Made by a program: the position numbers and the translations under genes
Source of the DNA: Azospirillum soli
Lineage (GTDB): Bacteria > Pseudomonadota > Alphaproteobacteria > Azospirillales > Azospirillaceae
NCBI RefSeq assembly: GCF_017876165.1
Contig: NZ_JAGINQ010000003.1
Coordinates: forward strand, 248,001 to 312,000
Length of the DNA stretch: 64,000 bases
Direction of reading: 5' to 3'
In this document: piece after piece, positions 45,979 through 53,920 of the stretch
How positions within the stretch are numbered: the first letter of the stretch is position 1
How the letters are laid out: each line of letters opens with the position of its first letter
Notes under the pieces: generated by a model
What the model saw: the letters and a program-made list of their open reading frames with translations, nothing else
Told to the model about the DNA's origin: nothing
The model's database searches: none

Positions 45979-47535
45979 ATGGGCAATGTGATTTCGCTCG
46001 ACAGCATCCTGGGCCTGGGTGAGCTGAAGGCCCCCGCCGAGACGCCGGTCGCCGCCGCGTCCGGCTGCGTCTCCTCGTCCTGCGGATCGTCGGACGGCCC
46101 CGCCGACATGGACCCGGCGGTGTGGGAGAAGGTGAAGAACCATCCCTGCTACTCCGAGGAGGCCCACCACTACTTCGCCCGCATGCACGTCGCGGTGGCG
46201 CCGGCCTGCAACATCCAGTGCAACTACTGCAACCGGAAATACGACTGCTCGAACGAAAGCCGTCCGGGGGTGGTCTCCGAGAAGCTGACGCCGGATCAGG
46301 CCCTCAAGAAGATCCTGGCCGTCGCGCAGGAGATCCCGCAGCTCTCCGTCATCGGCATCGCCGGCCCTGGCGACAGCCTCGCCGCCAACGGCAAGAACAC
46401 CTTCAAGACGTTCGAGATGCTTCAGAAGAAGGCTCCGGACCTGAAGCTCTGCCTGTCCACCAACGGCCTCGCCCTGCCGGACCATGTGGAGACCATTGCG
46501 CGCTACAACATCGACCACGTCACCATCACCATCAACGCGGTCGATCCGGAGGTCGGGCAGCACATCTACCCCTGGATCTTCCACGACCACAGGCGCTGGA
46601 CCGGCCTCGACGCCGCGAAGATCCTGCATGAGCGCCAGATGCTCGGCCTGGAGATGCTGACCTCGCGCGGCATCCTGGTGAAGGTGAACTCGGTCATGAT
46701 CCCGGGGATCAACGACGAGCACCTGCTGGAGGTGAACAAGGCCGTGAAGGCGCGCGGCGCCTTCCTGCACAACATCATGCCGCTGATCTCCGACCCGGCG
46801 CACGGCACCCACTTCGGCCTGACCGGCCAGCGCGGCCCCACCGCGCAGGAGCTGAAGGCGTTGCAGGACCAGTGCGAGGGCGGGGTCAAGCTGATGCGCC
46901 ACTGCCGCCAGTGCCGCGCCGACGCGGTCGGCCTGCTGGGCGAGGACCGCGGCGACGAGTTCACCCTCGACCGCATCGAGGCGATGGGCGAGGTGGACTA
47001 CGACGCCGAGGCCGCCCGCACCTACCGCGAGCATGTCGAGAACGAGCGCGCCGGCCGCCACGCCGCCAAGGCCGCCGCCCAGGCCGAGGTCGTGGAGACG
47101 GTCGGCGACACGGTACAGCCCATCCTGATCGCCGTCGCCACCAAGGGCGGCGAGCGCATCAACGAGCATTTCGGCCACGCCAAGGAATTCCAGATCTACG
47201 AGGTCGGTCCCAAGGGTGCCAAGTTCGTCGGCCACCGCCGCGTCGACCAGTATTGCGAAGGCGGCTCGGGCGACGAGGATGCGCTCGACACGGTGCTGTC
47301 GGCGATCAACGACTGCGCGGCGGTGTTCGTCGCCAAGGTCGGCGGCTGTCCATCCAAGAAACTGGAGGCCGCCGGTATCGAGCCGGTTGACCGCTTCGCC
47401 TTCGAATACATCGAAGAGTCGGCATTGACCTACTTCAAGGATTACGCGGAGCGGCTGAGCCAAGGTGCGATCAACTCGCGCGCCGGGCAGGACGCCGTGA
47501 TCCGCACGGGCGCCTTCACCGCCCGCCGCGCCTGA
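45979..47535 (+). CDS. nifB: FeMo-cofactor biosynthesis protein NifB
   Basis: NifB is a radical-SAM enzyme that fuses two [4Fe-4S] clusters with a carbide and sulfide to make NifB-co, the core of FeMo-co. The 518-residue product has the SAM-cluster motif [15 protein letters not shown] (Cys77, Cys81, Cys84) and further cysteines for the other clusters ([21 protein letters not shown]). [10 protein letters not shown] is also conserved. The C-terminal 120 residues form a NifX-like cofactor-binding domain ([17 protein letters not shown]). The ribosome site is GGAAGGAG. First gene of a long plus-strand operon under two NifA sites and a sigma-54 promoter. Confidence 0.98.
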   Translation: MGNVISLDSILGLGELKAPAETPVAAASGCVSSSCGSSDGPADMDPAVWEKVKNHPCYSEEAHHYFARMHVAVAPACNIQCNYCNRKYDCSNESRPGVVSEKLTPDQALKKILAVAQEIPQLSVIGIAGPGDSLAANGKNTFKTFEMLQKKAPDLKLCLSTNGLALPDHVETIARYNIDHVTITINAVDPEVGQHIYPWIFHDHRRWTGLDAAKILHERQMLGLEMLTSRGILVKVNSVMIPGINDEHLLEVNKAVKARGAFLHNIMPLISDPAHGTHFGLTGQRGPTAQELKALQDQCEGGVKLMRHCRQCRADAVGLLGEDRGDEFTLDRIEAMGEVDYDAEAARTYREHVENERAGRHAAKAAAQAEVVETVGDTVQPILIAVATKGGERINEHFGHAKEFQIYEVGPKGAKFVGHRRVDQYCEGGSGDEDALDTVLSAINDCAAVFVAKVGGCPSKKLEAAGIEPVDRFAFEYIEESALTYFKDYAERLSQGAINSRAGQDAVIRTGAFTARRA

Positions 47536-47618
47536 TCGAACCACCCGCCAACAATCACACAAACAATCACTTGACGGCCCACCGCAACGGCCGTCACCGA
47601 CCACCGAAGGAGAGTGCC

Positions 47619-47810
47619 ATGGCTTACAAGATCAAGGCTTCCGACTGCACCGCCTGCGGCGCCTGCGAGGCCGAGTGCCCGAACGGCGCCATCAGCTTCA
47701 AGAAGGGCGCCTACGCCATCAACCCGTCCATCTGCACCGAGTGCAAGGGCCAGTTCGACAGCGCGCAGTGCGCCTCGGTCTGCCCGGCCGACTGCTGCGT
47801 CCCGGCCTAA
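47619..47810 (+). CDS. fdxN: 2[4Fe-4S] ferredoxin of the nifB operon (FdxN-like)
   Basis: A 63-residue bacterial ferredoxin. The first cluster motif is [17 protein letters not shown]. The second is [22 protein letters not shown], given here as positions from Cys39 with an eight-residue spacing typical of nif ferredoxins. A gene of this type directly follows nifB in many diazotrophs and supplies electrons for NifB or for nitrogenase. ATG at 47619 has AAGGAGAG upstream. Also called frxA in older Azospirillum work. Confidence 0.94.
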   Translation: MAYKIKASDCTACGACEAECPNGAISFKKGAYAINPSICTECKGQFDSAQCASVCPADCCVPA

Positions 47811-47835
47811 CTCTCGAAGCCGCCGCCCTATTCCC

Positions 47836-47857
47836 CCCTCTCCCCCTGGGGAGAGGG
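47836..47857. repeat. G/C-rich hairpin inside the nifB operon
   Basis: CCCTCTCCCC-CT-GGGGAGAGGG, perfect 10-base arms with a 2-base loop. It lies 26 bases after the ferredoxin stop and before the TPR-like gene. No T-run follows, so it is not a standard terminator. It could stabilise the nifB-ferredoxin transcript or lower downstream expression. It is the same element type as at 53659-53681 and 53753-53775. Confidence 0.85.
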
Positions 47858-47895
47858 TCGGGGTGAGGGAATTTTAGCCGCCGGAGCGCACCGCC

Positions 47896-48408
47896 ATGCT
47901 GGACGAGGTGGATGAACGCTGGCTCACCCGCCGCTATTACGGCGGAGACCTGCCGCCCGAAGCGGAGCGGCTCCTGCACCTCGCCGCCGCCAACTATTCG
48001 GATGGCGACGCCGCCGCGACCTACCTCGCGCAGGCCGCCACCATCGCCCCGCACCACCGGGCGGTCGATCTCGGCCACTACAAGTTCCATTTCTACAAGG
48101 CCAACCTGGATCAGGCCCTGGTCTACGGCGAGCGCATGCTCGGCCACGCCATGGCTGCCATCGGCCTGAACCACACCGACTGGCGCGTCGTATCCCCCGA
48201 TCACGCACACTTCACCAGCTTAGCCCCGGCCCCGCGTATGTTCCTCTTCGCGCTGGTCGCCGTCGGCTACCTGCTGCTGCGCCTCGGCCGCATCGAGGAC
48301 GGGCGCGAAGCCCTCGCCAAGGTCACCGCCCTGGATCCCAAGGACAGGCTCGGAGCCGCGCGCCTTCTGGCCGTCGCGGACCGTCACGGGCGGGAGGACG
48401 AGTCATGA
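47896..48408 (+). CDS. TPR-like protein of the nifB operon
   Basis: A 170-residue all-helical protein with tetratricopeptide-like pairs (DAAATYLAQAATIAPHHRAV, YLLLRLGRIEDGREALAKVT). It has no signal peptide. The name of the family is not clear to me. Its place between the ferredoxin and the LRV protein, overlapping the latter by four bases (ATGA), points to a scaffold or assembly role in nitrogenase maturation. Confidence 0.8.
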   Translation: MLDEVDERWLTRRYYGGDLPPEAERLLHLAAANYSDGDAAATYLAQAATIAPHHRAVDLGHYKFHFYKANLDQALVYGERMLGHAMAAIGLNHTDWRVVSPDHAHFTSLAPAPRMFLFALVAVGYLLLRLGRIEDGREALAKVTALDPKDRLGAARLLAVADRHGREDES

Positions 48409-49178
48409 GCGACGACATCGACAGCGCTCTGGACTGGCTGGGCCGCCCGGTCGATTGCGACGCCTGCGCCCACCGGGACCGTCTGGCCGGGGGCGGATGC
48501 GAACCGCTGCGCGCCTGCGTCCACGACCGCTACGCCAAGCGCATCCAGCGCTTCTTCGAATGGAACCGGGATCTGGCGGGCGAGCATCTCGACCATCCCT
48601 ATTTCGAGGTCCGCGCCAACGCCGCCCGCTTCGCGCCGATCTTCATCGTGCCGCGCCTGATGGAGGATCGGGACGAGACCGTGCGCGCCGCCGTGGCCCG
48701 CCGCCTGCCCCGCCGCCTGCTGCTGAAGATGCGCGACGACCCCGACCGCGAGGTGCGCATCGCCGTCGCGTCCCGGCTGGAGGACGCCGACCTCGCGCCC
48801 CTGATGCGCGACCCGGACTATTCCGTGCGCCTGCGCGTCGCCCGCCGCGCGCCGGAAGGCATGCTGCCCGCCATGATGCACGACGAGGATCCGGAGGTCC
48901 GCCTCGCCGTGGCCGAGCGCATCGGCCAGGAATGGCTGATGAGCATGGCCTGGGACGACAGCGGCCGCGTCCGCCTTCTGGTCGCCCAGCGCCTGCCGCC
49001 GGAAAAGCTGGCCGCTCTGGCGCAGGATCCCGACTGGTGCGTCCGCTTCGTGGTCGCCAGCCGCATCGACCCCGAATACCTGGAACCGCTGACCCACGAC
49101 CCGGTGGACGAGGTGCGCACCGTCGCGCGGCAGCGCCGCGCCGGCGCCGACGTCCCCGGCACCCTGATCCCCGACTGA
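48405..49178 (+). CDS. 4Fe-4S leucine-rich-variant (LRV) protein
   Basis: A 257-residue protein. The N-terminus has four cysteines (Cys18, 21, 32, 38) in a C-X2-C-X10-C-X5-C pattern that binds a [4Fe-4S] cluster. Helical LRV repeats of about 24 residues follow (RDETVRAAVARRLPRRLLL, DREVRIAVASRLEDADLA, DYSVRLRVARRAPEGML and so on, about seven copies), ending in a short tail. The same architecture is known from the Azotobacter nif-linked LRV protein, whose exact job is unknown; a protein-protein or nucleic-acid docking surface with a redox switch is plausible. Confidence 0.93.
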   Translation: MSDDIDSALDWLGRPVDCDACAHRDRLAGGGCEPLRACVHDRYAKRIQRFFEWNRDLAGEHLDHPYFEVRANAARFAPIFIVPRLMEDRDETVRAAVARRLPRRLLLKMRDDPDREVRIAVASRLEDADLAPLMRDPDYSVRLRVARRAPEGMLPAMMHDEDPEVRLAVAERIGQEWLMSMAWDDSGRVRLLVAQRLPPEKLAALAQDPDWCVRFVVASRIDPEYLEPLTHDPVDEVRTVARQRRAGADVPGTLIPD

Positions 49179-49189
49179 GGAGCGACCGA

Positions 49190-49486
49190 ATGCGCGAGCG
49201 CGCCCGCGACCCCAACGACACGATCGAGCTGGAAAGCCGCCCCGTCTTCGAGGAAGGCCAGAAGGTCTGCGCTCTCAAGGACGTGCGCAATGACGGCACC
49301 TACCCCGGCCGCCCGATGGGCGACTTCCTGATCCGGGCCGGTGACGTGGGCTACGTCAAGTCCGTCGGGACCTACCTTCAGATGTATTACATCTACGGCA
49401 TCGACTTTTACGAGAAGCGCATCATCGTCGGCATGCGCGCCAAGGAACTCGAACTCGTCGACGCCACCTGCAACGACCCGAAATAG
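49190..49486 (+). CDS. nifZ: Nitrogenase maturation protein NifZ
   Basis: A 98-residue NifZ protein, needed for forming the second P-cluster of the MoFe protein in other diazotrophs. Diagnostic stretches are EEGQKVCALKDVRNDGTYPG, GDVGYVKSVGTYLQMYYIYG and FYEKRIIVGMRAKELEL. ATG at 49190 has TGAGGAG upstream. It starts 12 bases after the LRV stop. It is shorter than the NifZ of Azotobacter. Confidence 0.93.
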   Translation: MRERARDPNDTIELESRPVFEEGQKVCALKDVRNDGTYPGRPMGDFLIRAGDVGYVKSVGTYLQMYYIYGIDFYEKRIIVGMRAKELELVDATCNDPK

Positions 49487-49498
49487 AGGAGCGCTCCC

Positions 49499-49828
49499 AT
49501 GACGGAAGCCGCCAATACCGACGCCAAGGGCACCGAAGCCAAGAAGCCCGGCTTCATTCCGCCGCGCGAGCCACTCTACGACTGGGGCATGGTCGTGACG
49601 ACGGTGGAGGATCTGTTCAACGACGGCAGCCACCCGCACGCCGCCGAGGGAGCCCTGCTGGTGCCGAAGGGCACGCCCGGCACCATCGTCCGCATCGGCC
49701 ACGCCGAGGGCACGCAGATCCCCGTCTATCTGGTCGAATTCCCCGGCGGTGTCGTGGTCGGCTGCCTGGAAGAGGAAATCGTCCCCGCCGACGGCAAGCG
49801 CCGCGGCGTCCCCGGCGTGATGGAATGA
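49499..49828 (+). CDS. Second NifZ-family protein
   Basis: A 109-residue protein that reads like a diverged NifZ unit: GMVVTTVEDLFNDGSHPH aligns with the VRNDGTYPG segment, and GALLVPKGTPGTIVRIG with the following GDVGYVKSVG segment, then VEFPGGVVVGCLEEEIV. A lysine/threonine-rich N-terminal tail precedes it. It is either a duplicate of nifZ or the separated second half of a longer NifZ. The ribosome site is GAGGAGCG. The stop codon sits in a 14-bp tandem duplication. Confidence 0.85.
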   Translation: MTEAANTDAKGTEAKKPGFIPPREPLYDWGMVVTTVEDLFNDGSHPHAAEGALLVPKGTPGTIVRIGHAEGTQIPVYLVEFPGGVVVGCLEEEIVPADGKRRGVPGVME

Positions 49829-49838
49829 TCGTGATGGA

Positions 49839-50993
49839 ATGATGATCTATCTCGACAACAACGCGACGACTCCCCTGGCTCCCGAGGTGCGGGAGGCCAT
49901 GCTGCCGCACCTGTTCGACCAGTACGGCAACCCGTCCAGCCCGCACGCCCTGGGCATGGCCGCCAAACAGGCGGTCGGCGAGGCGCGCGGGCGGGTGGCG
50001 GGCCTGATCGGCGCGAAGTCTGCCGAGATCCTCTTCACCGCCAGCGCGACCGAGGCCAACCACACCGCCGTCCTTGGCACGCTCCGCGCCCTTTCCGAGG
50101 CGGCCTCCCCCCGCCGCCACCTCGTGACGACGGCGGTCGAGCATCCCTCGACTCTGATGCTCGTCAAGGATCTGGAACGCCAGGGCTGGCGCGTCACGAT
50201 CCTGCCGGTGGACGGGACGGGTTCCATCGCCCTGCCCGACCTCCGCGCCGCCGTCACCCACGAGACCGCGCTGGTCTCCGTCATGTGGGCCAACAACGAG
50301 ACCGGGACCGTGCTGCCGGTCGCCGAAGCCGCCGGGATCGCGCGCTCGGCCGGCGCCCTCTTCCACACCGACGCGGTCCAGGCCGCCAGCCGGCTGCCCA
50401 TCAACGTCGGCACCGTCAACGCCGACCTGCTGACCCTGTCCGCCCACAAGATGCACGGGCCGAAGGGCATCGGCGCTCTCTACGTCAGCAAGGGCACGCC
50501 CTTCGCCCCGCTGATCCACGGCCATCAGGAACGCCGCCGGCGCGGCGGCACGGAGAACGTCCCGGCCATCGTCGGCTTCGGCGCCGCCGCCGTGCTGGCC
50601 CAAGCGTCCGTGGCCGACACCGCCGGCATCGCGGCCCTGCGCGACCGGCTGGAGAGCGGCATCCTCACCCGCTGGCCGGGCGCCCAAGTGAACGGCGCTG
50701 GGGCGCAACGCCTGCCCAACACGACCAACATCCGTTTCGCCGACCCGCAGGGGCGCCCGGTGGACGCCGAGGAACTGCTGATGCGGCTCGACCGCGCCGG
50801 CATCGCCGTGTCCATGGGCGCCGCCTGCGCGTCCGGCGGCAACGAGCCGAGCCACGTCCTGACAGCCATGGGCCTGTCGGGGGCGGAGGCGGCGGCATCC
50901 CTCCGTTTCTCGCTCAGCCGCTATTCCTCGGCCCCCGAGGTGGACGCGGTGCTCACCGAACTGCCGGCCCTTCACGCGCGGCTGGCGGCTTAA
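49839..50993 (+). CDS. nifS: NifS-type cysteine desulfurase
   Basis: A 384-residue PLP-dependent cysteine desulfurase that supplies persulfide sulfur for nitrogenase metal clusters. It opens MMIYLDNNATTPLAPEV. The PLP lysine is in LTLSAHKMHGPKGIGALY, the substrate-pocket motif is WANNETGTVLPVAE, and the active cysteine loop is GAACASGGNEPSHVL. Unlike the classical nifUS arrangement it is not next to nifU; it sits between a nifZ-like gene and nifT. A separate nifS with nifU may exist outside the window. Two ATGs (49839, 49842) are possible. Confidence 0.9.
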   Translation: MMIYLDNNATTPLAPEVREAMLPHLFDQYGNPSSPHALGMAAKQAVGEARGRVAGLIGAKSAEILFTASATEANHTAVLGTLRALSEAASPRRHLVTTAVEHPSTLMLVKDLERQGWRVTILPVDGTGSIALPDLRAAVTHETALVSVMWANNETGTVLPVAEAAGIARSAGALFHTDAVQAASRLPINVGTVNADLLTLSAHKMHGPKGIGALYVSKGTPFAPLIHGHQERRRRGGTENVPAIVGFGAAAVLAQASVADTAGIAALRDRLESGILTRWPGAQVNGAGAQRLPNTTNIRFADPQGRPVDAEELLMRLDRAGIAVSMGAACASGGNEPSHVLTAMGLSGAEAAASLRFSLSRYSSAPEVDAVLTELPALHARLAA

Positions 50994-51026
50994 CAACGAC
51001 CAACGAACACACGACTGGAGACCGAC

Positions 51027-51236
51027 ATGAAGGTGATGGTGCGCAAGGCGGGCGAGCAATACACGATCTACGTCGCCAAGAAGGACCTGGAGGAGCCCAT
51101 CGTCGAAATGGAAAAGCCGGGCCTGTGGGGCGGCTGGATCAAGGTCGCCAACGGCTGGACGCTCGACCTGCCGGACATGCCGGCGGACACCCGCCTGCCC
51201 ATCACCGTCGAGGCCAAGAAGCGCGGCGCGGAGTAA
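51027..51236 (+). CDS. nifT: Nif-associated protein NifT/FixU
   Basis: A 69-residue protein (MKVMVRKAGEQYTIYVAKKD, GLWGGWIKVANGWTLDLPDM) matching the NifT/FixU family in length and in the GG-[WI]-...-NGW pattern. Its function is unknown, although it is widely conserved in nif operons. It follows nifS by 33 bases with ribosome site CTGGAGA. Confidence 0.94.
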   Translation: MKVMVRKAGEQYTIYVAKKDLEEPIVEMEKPGLWGGWIKVANGWTLDLPDMPADTRLPITVEAKKRGAE

Positions 51237-51241
51237 CGGCC

Positions 51242-51526
51242 ATGGCCCTTTCCCTTGAGCGGATCGACAGCATCGCCAATCTCGCCGGCAGCCTCTTCGC
51301 CGCCGGTGAAAAGCTCGACAGCGTGGTGCGCCGCGTCCGCGAGGCGCATCCCGACCTGTCCAACGTCACCGGCAGCCACGCGGCGGTGATGGCCGAGGAT
51401 CCCTTCCGGGAAGAGGCCGGGTTCAACCTCTATCTGGTGGACGGCAGCAACCATTGCTGGCTCATCACCGACAAGCCGGAAGCCGCGACCGGCGTCGTGA
51501 TCGGCCAACGGGACGAGGACGACTGA
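51242..51526 (+). CDS. Small nif-operon protein (DUF6129-like)
   Basis: A 94-residue protein (MALSLERIDSIANLAGSLFA, GFNLYLVDGSNHCWLITDKP) that I place tentatively in DUF6129, a family found only in nif clusters. It has an N-terminal helical half and a C-terminal beta half. No catalytic motif is visible; there is one cysteine, in HCWLITD. Six bases after nifT, and its TGA directly abuts the ATG of the DegT-like gene. Confidence 0.8.
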   Translation: MALSLERIDSIANLAGSLFAAGEKLDSVVRRVREAHPDLSNVTGSHAAVMAEDPFREEAGFNLYLVDGSNHCWLITDKPEAATGVVIGQRDEDD

Positions 51527-52708
51527 ATGACCGACATCCAGGCCGACACCGACAACAGCCTCGGCGACTACATCCCCCTCGTCGATCCCGACATTTCCGA
51601 TGTCGAGGTGGAGGTGCTGGGCCGCATCCTGAAATCCGGCAGCCTCAGCGACGGGCGCATGGTGCAGGCGTTCGAGGACGCGTTCGCCGCTTATCTCGGC
51701 CGCGCCCACGCGGTGGCCGTGTCCAGCGGCACCCTCGCCACGCTGCTGGTGCTGAAGGCCAAGGGCATCGGGCCGGGAGACGAGGTTCTGTGCACGCCCT
51801 TCGGCTGGCATCAGGTGCAGCACGCCATCACGCTGGCGGGCGCCACGCCGGTGTTCGTGGACATCGACTATTGGCAGCACACCATGAACCCGGCCAAGGC
51901 GGCGGACAGGATCACGCCGGCGACCAAGGCCATCCTCGCCGGCAACGTCAACGGCCACCCCGCCCACTGGGACGAGCTGAAGGTTCTGGCCGCCGCCAAC
52001 AGCCTGTTCCTGATCGAGGATTCGACCGAGGCCATCGGCTCCACCTACAAGGGCAAGCTGGTCGGCAGTTTCGGCGACTGCGCGGTCTTCGACTTCTCCG
52101 AACCCGGCGTCCTGCTGACCGGCGAAGGCGGCATGATCGTCACCGACGACAAGGATCTGGCGCACCAGCTGCGCTATCTGCGCCGCCGAGAGGTCGAGCA
52201 CCGCAACACGGTGGTCATCACCCGCACCATTCCCTTCCAGGCCGGCATGAGCAACCTGACCGCCGCGCTGGGCCTCGTCCAGCTGAAGCGCCTGCCGGAA
52301 ATCCTGGAAAAGCGCCGGCGCGTCGTCGGCTGGTACGAGGCGGCGATGGCCTCCTTCGAAGGCATCAAGCCGCCCTACAAGGGGCCGGGCGCCACCGACG
52401 TGCACCCCATGGTCTACACGGTCCACCTCGGCACGCGCTTCACGGCCAGCGGCCGCAAGGCGATCATCGAGGATCTGGACACGCACGACATCGACGCCTC
52501 GGATTACGGCCAAGCCCTCTATTCGCAGCAGCACTATCAGGAACGCGGGCATTCCCGCGCCGACTGCCCGGTCTGCCAGAAGACGGTGGACCGCGCGCTG
52601 GCCCTGCCGCTGCACCACAAGGTCACCGAAGCGCAGATCCAGTTCATCGTCGACACGCTCAAGGACGCCACCGTCAACACCGGAGCCGGAGCGGCGATCT
52701 ATCTGTAA
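51527..52708 (+). CDS. DegT/AHBA-synthase-fold protein lacking the PLP lysine
   Basis: A 393-residue protein of the DegT/DnrJ/EryC1/StrS aminotransferase fold. Family marks are present: VAVSSGTLATLLVLKAKGIG, GDEVLCTPFGWH, FVDIDYWQHTMNP, the aspartate of LIEDSTEAIGS (Asp165), and the C-terminal CPVCQKTVDRALALPLHHKV. In the motif where aminotransferases read F-S-F-X3-K-X4-GEGG, this protein reads FDFSEPGVLLTGEGG, so glycine (Gly194) replaces the Schiff-base lysine. It therefore cannot be an ordinary PLP transaminase. It may use PLP or PMP differently, or bind a nucleotide-sugar-like or metal-cluster ligand. It is the second-last gene of the nifB operon, 10 bases before the SIR2-like gene. Confidence 0.85.
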   Translation: MTDIQADTDNSLGDYIPLVDPDISDVEVEVLGRILKSGSLSDGRMVQAFEDAFAAYLGRAHAVAVSSGTLATLLVLKAKGIGPGDEVLCTPFGWHQVQHAITLAGATPVFVDIDYWQHTMNPAKAADRITPATKAILAGNVNGHPAHWDELKVLAAANSLFLIEDSTEAIGSTYKGKLVGSFGDCAVFDFSEPGVLLTGEGGMIVTDDKDLAHQLRYLRRREVEHRNTVVITRTIPFQAGMSNLTAALGLVQLKRLPEILEKRRRVVGWYEAAMASFEGIKPPYKGPGATDVHPMVYTVHLGTRFTASGRKAIIEDLDTHDIDASDYGQALYSQQHYQERGHSRADCPVCQKTVDRALALPLHHKVTEAQIQFIVDTLKDATVNTGAGAAIYL

Positions 52709-52718
52709 GGGGATTAGC

Positions 52719-53627
52719 ATGACCGACACCGCCGCCATCAACGCCGGGTCCCTCGACGCCGGGTCCCTCGACGCCGGATCCATCGACACCGCGACCATCG
52801 TCACGGACATCGCCGCCGCGCTGAAGGCGCGCAGCGTGGTGCCCTACGTCGGGCCGGGCGCCTTCGCGCTGCTGCCCGAGGCCGACTGCCCGATCCCGCG
52901 CAATTCTGCCGAACTGGCCCAGCGCCTGAACGCCAAGGTCGCCGCGCCCGGCCGCATCCGCAGCCAGCTGACCGCCGTTGCGCAGTTCATCGAATCGCGG
53001 CGTCACCGCAAGACCCTGGACACGATCCTGAACGAGATCTTCCGGCGCGAGGCCCCCGCCACGCCGGTGCACGCCTGGCTGGCCACCCTGCCCGCCCCGG
53101 CGCTGATCGTGGACGTGTGGTACGACAACGTCCTGGAATCCCTGCTGTCGTCCGAGACCGCCCGCCTTTGGGGCCAAATCCAGGGCCTCTCCCACCCGCA
53201 GGGCGCCGGGGAATGGGTGAAGCACTACGCCCCCGACGGCTCCGAAGTGACCGCCGAGGCCGCCGCCGGCTGGGATACCGTTCTCTACAAGCCCTCGGGC
53301 AGCGCGTCGCCGGCCGGCAACTACCTGATCTCCGACAGCGACTTCGTCGAGATCCTGACGGAAATCGACATCCAGACGCCGATCCCGCCGGTCGTTCAGG
53401 AGCGCCGCACGGGCAAGAACTTCCTCTATCTCGGCTGCCGCTTCGACCAGGAGATCCAGCGCACCTTCGGCCGCCAGATCGCCAAGCGTTCGTCGGACAA
53501 GCATTGGGCCGTGATTGAGGGCGAGTTGTCCAAGAACGAAGCCCGTTTCCTCGAACAGCACAACATCACCCGCCTCGACCTCCCCCTCGCCGAGGCCATC
53601 CGCCAGATCGGCGAAGCGATGGCGTAG
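52719..53627 (+). CDS. SIR2-like protein of the nifB operon
   Basis: A 302-residue protein with a SIR2-type Rossmann fold. The NAD-loop region is SVVPYVGPGAFALL, an altered GAGxS motif. IVDVWYDNVLESLLSSE corresponds to the TQNxD-like segment but without canonical residues, and FLYLGCRFDQEIQRTFGRQI resembles the C-terminal part of SIR2_2 domains. Sirtuin His/zinc cysteines are not evident. Such divergent SIR2 domains are often NAD+ hydrolases or ADP-ribosyl-transfer enzymes in defence systems. Here the context is nitrogenase maturation or regulation. The N-terminus carries three copies of AGSLD/AGSID encoded by 15-bp repeats (52743-52787). Ribosome site GGGGAT. Confidence 0.8.
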   Translation: MTDTAAINAGSLDAGSLDAGSIDTATIVTDIAAALKARSVVPYVGPGAFALLPEADCPIPRNSAELAQRLNAKVAAPGRIRSQLTAVAQFIESRRHRKTLDTILNEIFRREAPATPVHAWLATLPAPALIVDVWYDNVLESLLSSETARLWGQIQGLSHPQGAGEWVKHYAPDGSEVTAEAAAGWDTVLYKPSGSASPAGNYLISDSDFVEILTEIDIQTPIPPVVQERRTGKNFLYLGCRFDQEIQRTFGRQIAKRSSDKHWAVIEGELSKNEARFLEQHNITRLDLPLAEAIRQIGEAMA

Positions 53628-53658
53628 GGAATCGAATTCTCTCCCCCACCCATCACAA

Positions 53659-53775
53659 CCCTCTCCCCTCTGGGGAGAGGGGGGCCCGGAGGGCCGGTGA
53701 GGGGGCCGGCAATTCCGAACTCTCTGGTCCCCCGTGATCCCCCTTACCCTGACCCTCTCCCCAGAGGGGAGAGGG
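53659..53775. repeat. Pair of G/C-rich hairpins in inverted orientation
   Basis: Two copies of CCCTCTCCCC...GGGGAGAGGG at 53659-53681 and 53753-53775. Flanking sequence (GGTGAGGGGGCCGG against CCCCCTTACCCTGACC) shows that the two are mirror images. It lies just past the end of the nifB operon and could serve as its transcription end. This is the first third of a 480-base gap without genes. Confidence 0.85.
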
Positions 53776-53920
53776 AATAAACGCGCAACCTTGCCCCAGG
53801 GCACCGCCTGGGCTACGCTATCTCCGCTCAACGCCCGAATTGTGTCCGCACCCCATGCAACATTTCGAAAAAGTGTCGCATGATGTTGCACGCCATGCGC
53901 CGAGCGCAAAGCACGCAAAA

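Noticed and set aside
45880..47604. 574-residue minus-strand frame opposite nifB
   Set aside because: Shadow of nifB; it would also cover the nifB promoter and has no domain.
51527..52708. Calling the DegT-fold protein a sugar or amino-acid aminotransferase
   Set aside because: The Schiff-base lysine is replaced by glycine in an otherwise well-aligned motif, so transamination by the usual route is not supported.
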